This document shows, in pieces, positions 1-5,503 of a stretch of DNA of 7,517 bases. The notes beneath the pieces were generated by a model, which had not been told where the DNA came from, did no database searches, and saw only the letters and a program-made list of their open reading frames with translations. The position numbers and the translations under genes were made by a program. Each line of letters opens with the position of its first letter. The first letter of the stretch is position 1. This DNA is from Pseudomonadota bacterium (GTDB lineage: Bacteria > Desulfobacterota > Anaeroferrophillalia > Anaeroferrophillales > Tharpellaceae): assembly GCA_015486505.1 (NCBI GenBank), contig WFRP01000305.1, forward strand, positions 1 to 7,517, in the 5' to 3' direction.

Positions 1-1
1 C

Positions 2-526
2 CCCGAAGCAGTTGAAGCGCCCAAGCCGCTTAAACCGGCCCCAACCGCCCCCCGGCCCCAACCGGCTTTTCAGGTCGGCATAACCGGGAAATCAAACCTG
101 ACTAAAACCCTGGCCCGGCGGACAAACTCCAGGTTACAGGCATCTCTGGATTCCGACCGCAAGCTCTTTCATAACCTGCAATCGGTTAAGGGCCGGATTA
201 AAATATTATCAATTAAAGAGCGCTGGAACGAACCCGATAACGCCTTGAATGTTACTATAAGTGCGACAATGACAGGCCGGGTGCGCCTGAAAGATAAAAC
301 TCAATACGATTTTGAACTTGAACCGGTACACAGCAGCGGCCCGGAACCGGTAGCCGAACAACTTGACAGGGTTGCCTCCCTGATGGTTGACAAAATCCGC
401 CGGATTTTACAAAAGCCACCGCCCCCGGAACCGGACTTAATTAAATCCGATAAACCGAAAACGCCGCTTCTCCCCGACCGCCGGCAAAACCGCAACAACT
501 ATAAACCTGGTCGGGGCTTTGAATAA
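2..526 (+). CDS. 3' part of an unrecognised proline-rich protein gene
   Basis: The frame is open from the left edge, so the gene begins outside the window; 174 residues and a TAA stop are visible. The visible part starts with a Pro/Ala/Lys-rich linker (about residues 1-22), followed by a probable alpha/beta domain (about 24-137). That domain has strand-like stretches such as GRIKILSI and NVTISATMTGRV and a closing helix, VASLMVDKIRRIL. A second Pro-rich segment (PPPPEPD) and a basic tail rich in Arg, Asn and Lys end the protein. A TTG at 245 could give a shorter product, but the coding character clearly continues upstream of it. The Pro-rich linkers suggest an envelope or multidomain protein, which is inference. 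I do not recognise the family and assign no function. Confidence 0.7.
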   Translation, partial: PEAVEAPKPLKPAPTAPRPQPAFQVGITGKSNLTKTLARRTNSRLQASLDSDRKLFHNLQSVKGRIKILSIKERWNEPDNALNVTISATMTGRVRLKDKTQYDFELEPVHSSGPEPVAEQLDRVASLMVDKIRRILQKPPPPEPDLIKSDKPKTPLLPDRRQNRNNYKPGRGFE

Positions 527-560
527 CAATCGGAATCGTATGTTCGCGCAATCATAGCCG

Positions 561-600
561 CCCGCAAAGATGTCTATGCCTTTCAGGGGGCAAAGGCGCC
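561..600 (+). repeat. 40-bp direct repeat, copy A
   Basis: This stretch matches 671-710 at 34 of 40 positions with no gap. The shared core reads GTCTATGCCTTTCAG, flanked by CCCGCAAAG on the left and GCAAAG-CGC on the right. It lies in the gene-free stretch 527-833. The CGCAAAG-rich style resembles short intergenic repeats common in deltaproteobacterial genomes; this is recollection, not a search. Confidence 0.7.
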
Positions 601-644
601 GGGAAAAGCAAAAAACGAACAATACCCCCTGAAACTCTTGCGTT

Positions 645-678
645 TTTGCGGGATAAATGCTTTTTTGTCTCCCGCAAA
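645..678. repeat. Inverted repeat TTTGCGGGA / TCCCGCAAA
   Basis: Arms at 645-653 and 670-678 are perfect 9-bp complements around a 16-base loop containing a run of T. The right arm is the start of repeat copy B. It could fold as a hairpin, but no U-tract directly follows the right arm, so I do not call it a terminator. Confidence 0.5.
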
Positions 679-710
679 GGCGTCTATGCCTTTCAGAGTG
701 CAAAGACGCA
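671..710 (+). repeat. 40-bp direct repeat, copy B
   Basis: Second copy of the 561-600 repeat, offset by 110 bp. A minus-strand open frame running through both copies (about 437-769) encodes only low-complexity repeat translation and is not called as a gene. Confidence 0.7.
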
Positions 711-833
711 AAGAAAAACCGCAGGTATAATATTTTCACAAAAGATATCGAGCAGTTATCCTGACTCAAAAATTTGAGTTATAGATAAGCGGGTCACCTT
801 AAGTGTGCTATATTTTACAAATTGAGTACATCA
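711..833. other. Gene-free spacer with a small palindrome
   Basis: No gene is supported here. The only structure is a palindrome ACTCAAA-AA-TTTGAGT at 764-779, whose loop is too short for a normal hairpin but which could be a protein-binding site. A TATAAT hexamer near 726-731 has no convincing -35 partner. Confidence 0.35.
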
Positions 834-969
834 TTAGTACCTTACAGGTTATTTTCTTGTTTTTTTCGACAGCTTTTTTCAATTGTAAAAACAAGAAAAT
901 GTTCTGATAAGAGTACTTATTTGCGGGCCGCAAAGGCCCAATTGGGTTGCGGGATCTGTCCCGCATTAG
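834..969 (+). mobile_element. TTAG-flanked palindromic element, copy 1
   Basis: The left flank TTAG (834-837) is followed by a 132-bp core ending in TTAG (966-969). The core has a long imperfect left hairpin with outer arms GTAC/GTAC and inner arms ATTTTCTTGTTTT/AAAACAAGAAAAT. The hairpin apex is enlarged by an insertion (CGACAGCTTTTTTCAA). A GGGCC-GCAAA-GGCCC hairpin and a GCGGGA-TCTG-TCCCGC hairpin at the right end follow. No protein-coding capacity is credible. The terminal TTAG is shared with copy 2, so the two are head-to-tail. It is probably a non-autonomous mobile element; the mobilising enzyme is not in the window. Confidence 0.75.
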
Positions 970-1177
970 TACCTTACAGGTTATTTTCTTGTTTTTTTCG
1001 ACAGCTTTTTTCAACTGTAAAAACAAGAAAATGTTCTGATAAGAGCACTTATTTGCGACCAGAGGAAGTGCCCCTGGGTGCGACCAGCGGAAGTGCCCCT
1101 GGGTGCGACCAGAGGAAGTACCCCTGGGTGCGGGCCAGAAAGGCTCGATTGGGTTGCGGGATCTGTTCCCGCATTAG
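966..1177 (+). mobile_element. TTAG-flanked palindromic element, copy 2, expanded form
   Basis: This copy begins at the TTAG closing copy 1 and has a 208-bp core ending in TTAG (1174-1177). The left hairpin is nearly identical to copy 1, except that its outer arms are GTAC/GCAC. Between the left and right hairpins it carries three tandem 25-bp units (1055-1129) before the usual GGGCC-type module and the GCGGGA-TCTGT-TCCCGC end. It is the longest member of the family here. Like copy 1 it lies in intergenic DNA, upstream of the small membrane protein gene. Confidence 0.75.
1055..1129 (+). repeat. Three tandem 25-bp units inside element copy 2
   Basis: Units run 1055-1079, 1080-1104 and 1105-1129, each beginning GCGACCAG and ending CCCCTGGGT. 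Each unit differs from the next by one or two bases. Each can fold through CCAG/CTGG arms with an inner GG/CC pair around AAGT. The unit resembles a diverged copy of the following GCGGGCC...TTGGGTT module, so it probably arose by local duplication of that module. Confidence 0.85.
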
Positions 1178-1225
1178 TTGGCAAGTGTTACCTTAATAAA
1201 GCAAGAAAAGTAAGGAGAATTTCTA

Positions 1226-1429
1226 ATGAATAATATGAATAATCTCGGCAATTATTTCTCAAATATGCAATTCGACTGGCATACTGTAGTAATGATTATC
1301 GTTGCGGCGCTGGTTCTTTATGTCGCTTTCCGCATCGGCGCGATTATCCTGAAAATAGTTGTCGGACTGGCATTTATTGCTCTAATAATCTTCGGCATCA
1401 GCAAATTCCTGCCTTACATCGGATTTTAG
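1226..1429 (+). CDS. Small hydrophobic membrane protein, 67 aa
   Basis: The ATG at 1226 is preceded by AAGGAG (1212-1217) at 8-base spacing, a strong ribosome binding site that supports this start. The N-terminus is Asn-rich and polar (MNNMNNLGNY). From about residue 19 the chain is almost wholly hydrophobic, with two likely membrane segments (about 19-36 and 44-62) separated by R37 and K43. It is too short for an enzyme; a small inner-membrane protein is the only thing the sequence supports, and I do not recognise a family. The stop TAG (1427-1429) is the last three bases of the TTAG at which element copy 3 begins, so the element abuts the gene without changing its product. Confidence 0.7.
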   Translation: MNNMNNLGNYFSNMQFDWHTVVMIIVAALVLYVAFRIGAIILKIVVGLAFIALIIFGISKFLPYIGF

Positions 1430-1488
1430 TGCTCTTATTTGCGGGGCGAAAAGGTTCGATTGGGTTGCGGGATCTGTCCCCACATTAG
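1426..1488 (+). mobile_element. TTAG-flanked palindromic element, copy 3, internally deleted
   Basis: TTAG at 1426-1429 and TTAG at 1485-1488 bound a 59-bp core. It keeps the first bases of the left arm (TGC) and then jumps to CTTATTTGCGG, the sequence that normally follows the left hairpin. The whole left hairpin is therefore missing. The middle module and the right hairpin remain (GCGGGATCTGTCCCCAC, with a decayed outer stem). Hairpin loss by replication slippage is the simplest explanation. Confidence 0.65.
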
Positions 1489-1529
1489 AGAATTAAGGAT
1501 TTTACACCGGAAAAGGGGAAATTGACCGA
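1489..1529 (+). repeat. Flank duplicated on both sides of the VWA gene, left copy
   Basis: About 40 bp after copy 3 matches 3382-3420 after copy 4, with shared blocks TTTTACACC and GGGAAATTGACCGA and small gaps between. The similarity lies outside the element as defined by the other copies. It therefore points to duplication of a larger segment, or to an element variant with a longer right end. Confidence 0.65.
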
Positions 1530-1562
1530 TCTACCTGACCGATCTACCTGACCGATATACCT
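1524..1562 (+). repeat. Three tandem 13-bp repeats upstream of the VWA gene
   Basis: Units are GACCGATCTACCT twice (1524-1536, 1537-1549) and GACCGATATACCT once (1550-1562). They end 38 bases before the VWA start codon. They could be regulator-binding iterons or simple slippage; the corresponding position after copy 4 has only the first half-unit. Confidence 0.8.
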
Positions 1563-1588
1563 ATGGGATAAACTGAACAATTTTATCA

Positions 1589-1596
1589 GGGGGGGG
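1589..1596 (+). promoter_or_regulatory. G8 homopolymer at the VWA ribosome binding site
   Basis: Eight consecutive G precede AATT and the ATG at 1601, and they occupy the place of the Shine-Dalgarno sequence (AGGGGG). A G-run of this length can vary by slippage and shift the spacing to the start codon, so translation could be tuned. That is inference. Confidence 0.5.
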
Positions 1597-1600
1597 AATT

Positions 1601-3070
1601 ATGCGATCATTCACATTTTTGTTGGCAGCTGTAGTCATCTTCTTAAGTTTATTTACATCAGCAGGAGCCCAGGCCAAGCCCCAATATCCGGAAATGATGT
1701 TTATCATTGATGCCTCAGGCTCCATGTGGAGTAAAACCGGAAACCAGACCAGAATGGAGGCCGCAAAGCAGGTAATGAATGAGATCGTTCCTTCGCTTCC
1801 GCCTGAGGTGCGGATCGGGCTCACGGCCTACGGCCATAATCGCAAAGGCGACTGCAACGACATAGAGACCTTGATTCCACCCGGATCTGATGATCGGGAT
1901 GAATTACTTAGAAAAGTTATGGCCCTTAATCCCAAGGGTATGACTCCTATGGCCGCGGCCATAGAGAATGTTGCCCATCAGTTACGGAACAATGAGACGG
2001 AAACGACCATTGTTCTGCTTAGTGATGGTGAGGAAACCTGTCACGACTCCCCTTGCGCGGTAGTAAAGAGTTTAAAAGATTCCGGCATTAAGTTTATTCT
2101 TCACGTCGTCGGTTTTGGCGTTGACCGTAAACAAAAAGAGCAACTCTCCTGTATGGCTGAGGCTGGAGGAGGCAAATATTTCGGTGCGGCTGACTACTCA
2201 TCCCTGCTGGCCGCCTTTAAAACTGTTGAAAAAGAAGTTGTTAAAAAGGTTGAATTTGAGAAAGCCAAAAGTACAGTCAAAAAAAAGAAGAGTGGCCTCG
2301 GTAAACTTAGAGTTGTTATCCCGAAATCGGGATTACGAAGCTTAAATGAACTCAAAATTATCCGGAAAAAAGATGATAAGGTTTTGAGAACCTTAAAACA
2401 TCTTAAAAATGATAACACCTACCCCTTCCCCGCCGGTACTTACGAGTTGGTCGCCGGTTTCGGCAACTCGAATTTTCAGCCGAATTCTGAAGTATCTTAT
2501 GGAATTTACGAAATAAACGGGGGCAAAATCACTGAGGTTAAACCCGGACTGTTAATAATTAACATATCCGAACCCCTGAAAAAAATGCCCGCCCGCCGAC
2601 TAACCATTACCAAAACCGATGAACCCGATTTCAACCTTACCCTTATTGCCAAAAGCGGGAATACCTATTATTTCTACAAGCCGAAACCTCTTCCTGCCGG
2701 TGATTATATTTTTACGGTTTACCCGGAAATTCCCCGGGGTAAAAAAACTGTAGCGCCGTTGTTCGTTTCCGAGACCTGCACTGTTCCTGAAGCTGGTGAA
2801 TACGTTGTAACTGTTGATACCGGCATCGTCGTGAAAAAGGCTCAGGATTCATCTGTAAGCGGCTGGCAGCTGCAAACAATTAATGGTGGGAAGACCATAT
2901 TAAATGTGCAAAAGCAGGGAAACGGATGGGCCTTGTGGCGACCCTACATTGTTAACCCCGGTTCGTATAAATTGAGCGTTACACTGGAAGGGATGGATGA
3001 ACCACTCTTTGTGTCGGATGAACTAAACATCGCCAAGGGGGAACTTCTTGAATTTGATACGGGGTTGTAA
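1601..3070 (+). CDS. Secreted VWA-domain protein with three C-terminal beta domains
   Basis: This 489-aa protein starts with a Sec signal peptide (hydrophobic residues 7-20, cleavage likely after AQA near 25). A von Willebrand factor A domain spans about 30-207. Its MIDAS metal site is complete: D37-A-S39-G-S41, T115 in GMTPM, and D142 in LLSDGEETC. Cysteines at 85, 147, 152 and 184 could form disulphides. A Lys-rich linker (about 211-231) leads to three similar beta-rich domains (about 235-317, 318-409, 410-489). Each has a PAG-Y or NPGSY turn and ends in a V-PGL, VDTGI or FDTGL motif. VWA domains bind protein ligands through a divalent metal, so an adhesive or envelope-complex role is likely, but the partner is unknown. 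The start is supported by the G-rich ribosome binding site and the signal peptide. No partner gene is adjacent. Confidence 0.85.
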   Translation: MRSFTFLLAAVVIFLSLFTSAGAQAKPQYPEMMFIIDASGSMWSKTGNQTRMEAAKQVMNEIVPSLPPEVRIGLTAYGHNRKGDCNDIETLIPPGSDDRDELLRKVMALNPKGMTPMAAAIENVAHQLRNNETETTIVLLSDGEETCHDSPCAVVKSLKDSGIKFILHVVGFGVDRKQKEQLSCMAEAGGGKYFGAADYSSLLAAFKTVEKEVVKKVEFEKAKSTVKKKKSGLGKLRVVIPKSGLRSLNELKIIRKKDDKVLRTLKHLKNDNTYPFPAGTYELVAGFGNSNFQPNSEVSYGIYEINGGKITEVKPGLLIINISEPLKKMPARRLTITKTDEPDFNLTLIAKSGNTYYFYKPKPLPAGDYIFTVYPEIPRGKKTVAPLFVSETCTVPEAGEYVVTVDTGIVVKKAQDSSVSGWQLQTINGGKTILNVQKQGNGWALWRPYIVNPGSYKLSVTLEGMDEPLFVSDELNIAKGELLEFDTGL

Positions 3071-3207
3071 GCCTATCAATCCGCAATCAAACCGTTTTTT
3101 TATTCGAACATCCCGACCCGGCGGCTGATGCCAGCCGATCGGCAGTGAAAAAGATTGGCATCATATACATAAAAATAATATTTTAATGAAAACCACTCAT
3201 ATTCAGA
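3071..3207. other. Spacer after the VWA gene
   Basis: No gene is seen. A perfect 6-bp stem CGGCTG-ATGC-CAGCCG lies at 3122-3137, but no U-tract follows, so it is at best a weak terminator candidate. The end of the stretch is AT-rich. Confidence 0.4.
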
Positions 3208-3381
3208 CTAATGCGGGAACAGATCCCGCGTTGGTACCTTACAGGTTATTTTCTGCACCAAAAAACAAGATTTAATAGTCAGAAAATGTTCTGATAAGAG
3301 TACTTATTTGCGACCATCGGATTGCCCCTGAGTACGGGCCGCAAGGCTCCGTTTGGGTTGCGGGATCTGTTCCCGCATTAG
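3208..3381 (+). mobile_element. Palindromic element, copy 4, with an inverted extra end
   Basis: The core 3235-3381 follows TTGG (3231-3234), one base off the usual TTAG, and ends in TTAG (3378-3381). The left hairpin keeps GTAC/GTAC outer arms and ATTTTCTG/CAGAAAAT inner arms around an unrelated apex. One 25-bp unit (3310-3334) precedes the GGGCC-GCAA-GGCTC hairpin and the right hairpin. Unlike the other copies it is preceded by 3208-3229, a perfect 22-bp inverted copy of its own right end (3360-3381). The whole 174-bp structure therefore has terminal inverted repeats that each fold on themselves. Confidence 0.75.
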
Positions 3382-3420
3382 AGATTTAAATTTTACACCA
3401 GGATATGGGAAATTGACCGA
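3382..3420 (+). repeat. Flank duplicated on both sides of the VWA gene, right copy
   Basis: Matches 1489-1529 through the blocks TTTTACACC and GGGAAATTGACCGA. Together with the preceding element tails it forms a direct repeat of roughly 85-90 bp on either side of the VWA gene. Confidence 0.65.
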
Positions 3421-3529
3421 AATGCCCTTTCACCCAACGTGGTATTTTTCTAATACTTTCAAATAATACCAAGAATATCCTTAAGTCAAGCCTGCCCCCA
3501 AATTGACTTATTTCTGGAGGTTTGTAAAA
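3421..3529. other. Spacer, possible leader of a lost gene
   Basis: No gene is seen. GGTATT (3441-3446) and AATACC (3465-3470) could pair around an AT-rich loop. The end of the stretch is the ribosome binding site of the truncated reading frame that follows. Confidence 0.3.
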
Positions 3530-3562
3530 ATGAAAACGGATAAAGTTCTTTTTGGGAATTAA
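3530..3562 (+). pseudogene. Beheaded gene start, 10 codons, cut by a REP-like array
   Basis: A good ribosome binding site GGAGG (3516-3520) with 9-base spacing precedes ATG and ten codons reading MKTDKVLFGN. The frame then stops at TAA (3560-3562) inside ATTAATTGGGG, the left edge of the GGGGTC repeat array. The simplest reading is that a real gene began here and all but its first codons were replaced when the array arrived. Ten residues are too few to identify the gene. Confidence 0.4.
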
Positions 3563-3616
3563 TTGGGGTCTGACCCCGATTTACGCCCCGATTTACGCCG
3601 ATTTACGCGATTTACG
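3557..3616 (+). repeat. GGGGTC REP-like array 1 with shrinking GATTTACG repeats
   Basis: AATTAATT leads into the palindrome GGGGTC-T-GACCCC (3565-3577). Four GATTTACG units follow at 3578, 3590, 3600 and 3609, with spacings of 12, 10 and 9. The unit therefore shortens stepwise as C residues are lost. Two related arrays lie at 5780-5856 and 7216-7247. In many proteobacteria such GGGGTCTG repeats are linked to REP-associated Y1 transposases; none is visible here. Confidence 0.7.
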
Positions 3617-3674
3617 TGCTGAAGTTGTTTTTTGATGTCCGTTTTTTTCTCTGCAGCTAGGAGTCACTATGCCC

Positions 3675-3713
3675 GGGCGGAGTGCGGTGGGTCCCCAAAA
3701 ATCTGCTCCGCCC
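3675..3713. repeat. Inverted repeat GGGCGGAG / CTCCGCCC
   Basis: Arms 3675-3682 and 3706-3713 are perfect 8-bp complements around a 23-base loop. The stem is GC-rich and lies just outside the left inverted repeat of the helicase gene. A T-rich tract (3738-3744) comes 24 bases later, too far for a typical intrinsic terminator. Confidence 0.55.
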
Positions 3714-3717
3714 AGGC

Positions 3718-3756
3718 CGCCAGTTTGAAAATCTAAGTTTTTTTGAGGAAACTCTA
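3718..3756 (+). repeat. Left inverted repeat flanking the NERD helicase gene
   Basis: The reverse complement of this stretch matches 5459-5495. Blocks AGGAAACTCTA (3746-3756) and GTTTGAAAATCT (3722-3733 region) are exact, CGCC matches GGCG at the far end, and two bases are gapped in the T-run. The repeat ends 35 bp before the helicase start. Confidence 0.7.
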
Positions 3757-3791
3757 TGATAAAGGTTTGAGTGAAATAGTAAGGTGAAGAA

Positions 3792-5384
3792 ATGATGAAT
3801 GGACTCTGGCCCAAGGAACAACCCCGTCCGACTGATTCGCAGGCCGAGACAAAGGTTTATGAGGCTTTGAAACGACAGTTGCCGGACGGTTGGTGTGCCT
3901 GGCACTCGCTGCGCATTCGAACTTCTGCTGGAACTGAGGGCGAAGGAGACTTCGTTATCGCCATTTCTGATCGCGGTTTTCTGGTTCTTGAGGTCAAGGG
4001 TGGTCATATTGAGCAGCGGGACGGCCTTTGGTATCAGAATGGTCATCCCTTGAAAAAAGCCCCTCGGGAGCAAGCTCACAGTTTTGCCCGGAAACTCCTT
4101 AAACGCCTGCAGGAGGCGGGTTTGTCTTCGGTTCCTTTTGCTATCCTTACTATTTTTCCCGACACATCATTTTCCCGGGCTCCGGCTCAGGATGATCTTT
4201 CTGATTGCGTACTTGGAGAGCAAGATCTTACCTGGCTCAAAGAATCTATCACGGCAAAATTAGATCGCCTCTTCCAGCGTAAATTGCGAATTCCTTCCAG
4301 TAACTTGATCAGCCGGTTGCACCATCTTTGGGGAGAAAGTTGGGTCCCCCGACTCCAACTCGGCCATAAAGCCCGGATCAACGCCGAGCAACGTCTCAAA
4401 CTCGATGACGACCAGCTGCAATTGATTGACAACCTGATTGGCAATCGTCTTCTCTTGGTTAAAGGAATTGCAGGTTCGGGTAAGACCCTGATCGCCCGCG
4501 AGGTTGCGCTAAAAATGGCTCGTCAGAACCGCCGGGTGCTTTATCTCTGTTTCACTGATGCCCTGGCTGAATGGTTGCATCCGACTTTAATTGATGCCGG
4601 AGTGGAAGTCTTCACGGTGCCGCGCTATGCGGTGCATCTTTTGCAACGTGCCAACTTGATCGAAAAGACCGAGTCGTCCTTTGAATTCTGGTCCAGTGTT
4701 TCACTCAGGGCAGCGGTCGATGCCATGCCGCAAGTGGATACGGCTCCCGAGGTGGTGATCCTCGACGAGGCCCAAGACCTGACTGAGAATGACTGGGAAC
4801 TGGTTGAGGCTTTGGCCAGTGACAAAATATGTTGGATTTTTCATGACCCAGCTCAAGCGTTCTGGCCAAAACGCAGTCTGCCCGAATGGATCAAGCGAGG
4901 CGGTAAATTTGACTTAACGCGCTGTTACCGTTGCCCCGAACCGATTATTGAATATTCCCGAAAGATTCATGGACAGCTCTATGATGAAGAGAAACTACGG
5001 GAGGGCTTCGAGAACGACATTATCACTGAGGTCAAGGCTCCTAGCGAAACTGCAGTGATCGCCAAAATCGAAAACGAGATCCGCAAGCTATTTTCCGCCG
5101 GTTTCAAACCGGCAGATATCGCAATCCTCTCCCTGCGTGGCCAGACTGCTTCAGGAGGAATTGCCCGGCGTGACCGAATCGGTGACATCCAGGCAGTCAG
5201 AGCCGACGACCCCGCCATGACGGAAAATGTCGTGGCCGACACTTTCCTGCGCTTCAAAGGGCTGGAGCGCCCAGCAATCATTATTACCGACCAGAGATTG
5301 GTAGACAACCGGGCAGATGTTCGTCTGCACATCGCCTTGACCAGGGCTACGGACGTAGCTAGAATCGTTACCTTCAATGCCTGA
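3792..5384 (+). CDS. NERD nuclease-domain / UvrD-like SF1 helicase fusion
   Basis: This 530-aa protein joins two modules. Residues about 14-125 form a NERD (nuclease-related) domain with the PD-(D/E)XK-type signature: E19, D53 in GEGD, E67-x-K69 in LEVKGG, and a following Gln in REQAHSF. Residues about 200-530 are an SF1 helicase core: Walker A GIAGSGKT (225-232), motif II VVILDEAQD (321-329), motif III around WIFHDPAQ, CYRCP near 378, motif V with FLRFKGLE and motif VI HIALTRAT (513-520). The core is compact, without the large insertions of UvrD or Rep. All key residues are intact. ATG at 3792 or 3795 follows AAGGTG (3781-3786); the second gives better spacing. It probably acts on cytoplasmic DNA or RNA, and NERD-helicases are frequent in defence islands, so a defence role is plausible but inferred. 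It stands alone between inverted repeats. Confidence 0.88.
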   Translation: MMNGLWPKEQPRPTDSQAETKVYEALKRQLPDGWCAWHSLRIRTSAGTEGEGDFVIAISDRGFLVLEVKGGHIEQRDGLWYQNGHPLKKAPREQAHSFARKLLKRLQEAGLSSVPFAILTIFPDTSFSRAPAQDDLSDCVLGEQDLTWLKESITAKLDRLFQRKLRIPSSNLISRLHHLWGESWVPRLQLGHKARINAEQRLKLDDDQLQLIDNLIGNRLLLVKGIAGSGKTLIAREVALKMARQNRRVLYLCFTDALAEWLHPTLIDAGVEVFTVPRYAVHLLQRANLIEKTESSFEFWSSVSLRAAVDAMPQVDTAPEVVILDEAQDLTENDWELVEALASDKICWIFHDPAQAFWPKRSLPEWIKRGGKFDLTRCYRCPEPIIEYSRKIHGQLYDEEKLREGFENDIITEVKAPSETAVIAKIENEIRKLFSAGFKPADIAILSLRGQTASGGIARRDRIGDIQAVRADDPAMTENVVADTFLRFKGLERPAIIITDQRLVDNRADVRLHIALTRATDVARIVTFNA

Positions 5385-5458
5385 TGGCGTGGGAAATGTC
5401 TCCGGTTTCCGGGTTATGGTTAATTTATAGCGGCCAAGTGTAAACGGGCATTTTTAAT
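5385..5458. other. Short spacer after the helicase
   Basis: It contains CCGGTTTCCGG and the string GCGGCCAAGTGTAAACGGGC. The latter is reminiscent of sequences near IS21-family ends, but it is a single copy and no IS21 gene is present. No terminator is clear. Confidence 0.3.
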
Positions 5459-5495
5459 TAGAGTTTCCTTGAAAACTCAGATTTTCAAACCGGCG
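5459..5495 (-). repeat. Right inverted repeat flanking the NERD helicase gene
   Basis: Partner of 3718-3756 in opposite orientation, with exact blocks TAGAGTTTCCT and AGATTTTCAAAC. The segment enclosed by the pair is about 1.78 kb and contains only the helicase gene. It runs directly into the reading frame 5504-5764. Confidence 0.7.
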
Positions 5496-5503
5496 ACCCT
5501 GAT

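Noticed and set aside
437..769. A 110-codon minus-strand frame
   Set aside because: It overlaps the end of the gene at 2-526 on the opposite strand and otherwise translates the 40-bp repeats; no start signal or protein-like pattern supports it.
1055..1129. Possible CRISPR array
   Set aside because: The 25-bp units are directly adjacent with no unique spacers, and they belong to a larger element.
822..1196. A 124-codon plus-strand frame across element copies 1 and 2, with a repeated peptide LVPYRLFSCFFRQLFS
   Set aside because: It is the translation of the palindromic elements, has no ribosome binding site, and the same peptide appears wherever the element lies. The minus-strand frame 808-1026 is the same artefact.
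3122..3137. Intrinsic terminator after the VWA gene
   Set aside because: The 6-bp stem is perfect but no T-tract follows on either strand.
3792..5384. Insertion sequence reading of the inverted-repeat-flanked segment
   Set aside because: The only encoded protein is a NERD-helicase without transposase motifs, and I could see no target duplication, so I report the repeats but do not call an IS.
5429..5456. IS21-like end sequence GCGGCCAAGTGTAAACGGGC
   Set aside because: The resemblance is from memory, there is one copy only, and no istA or istB remnant is nearby.
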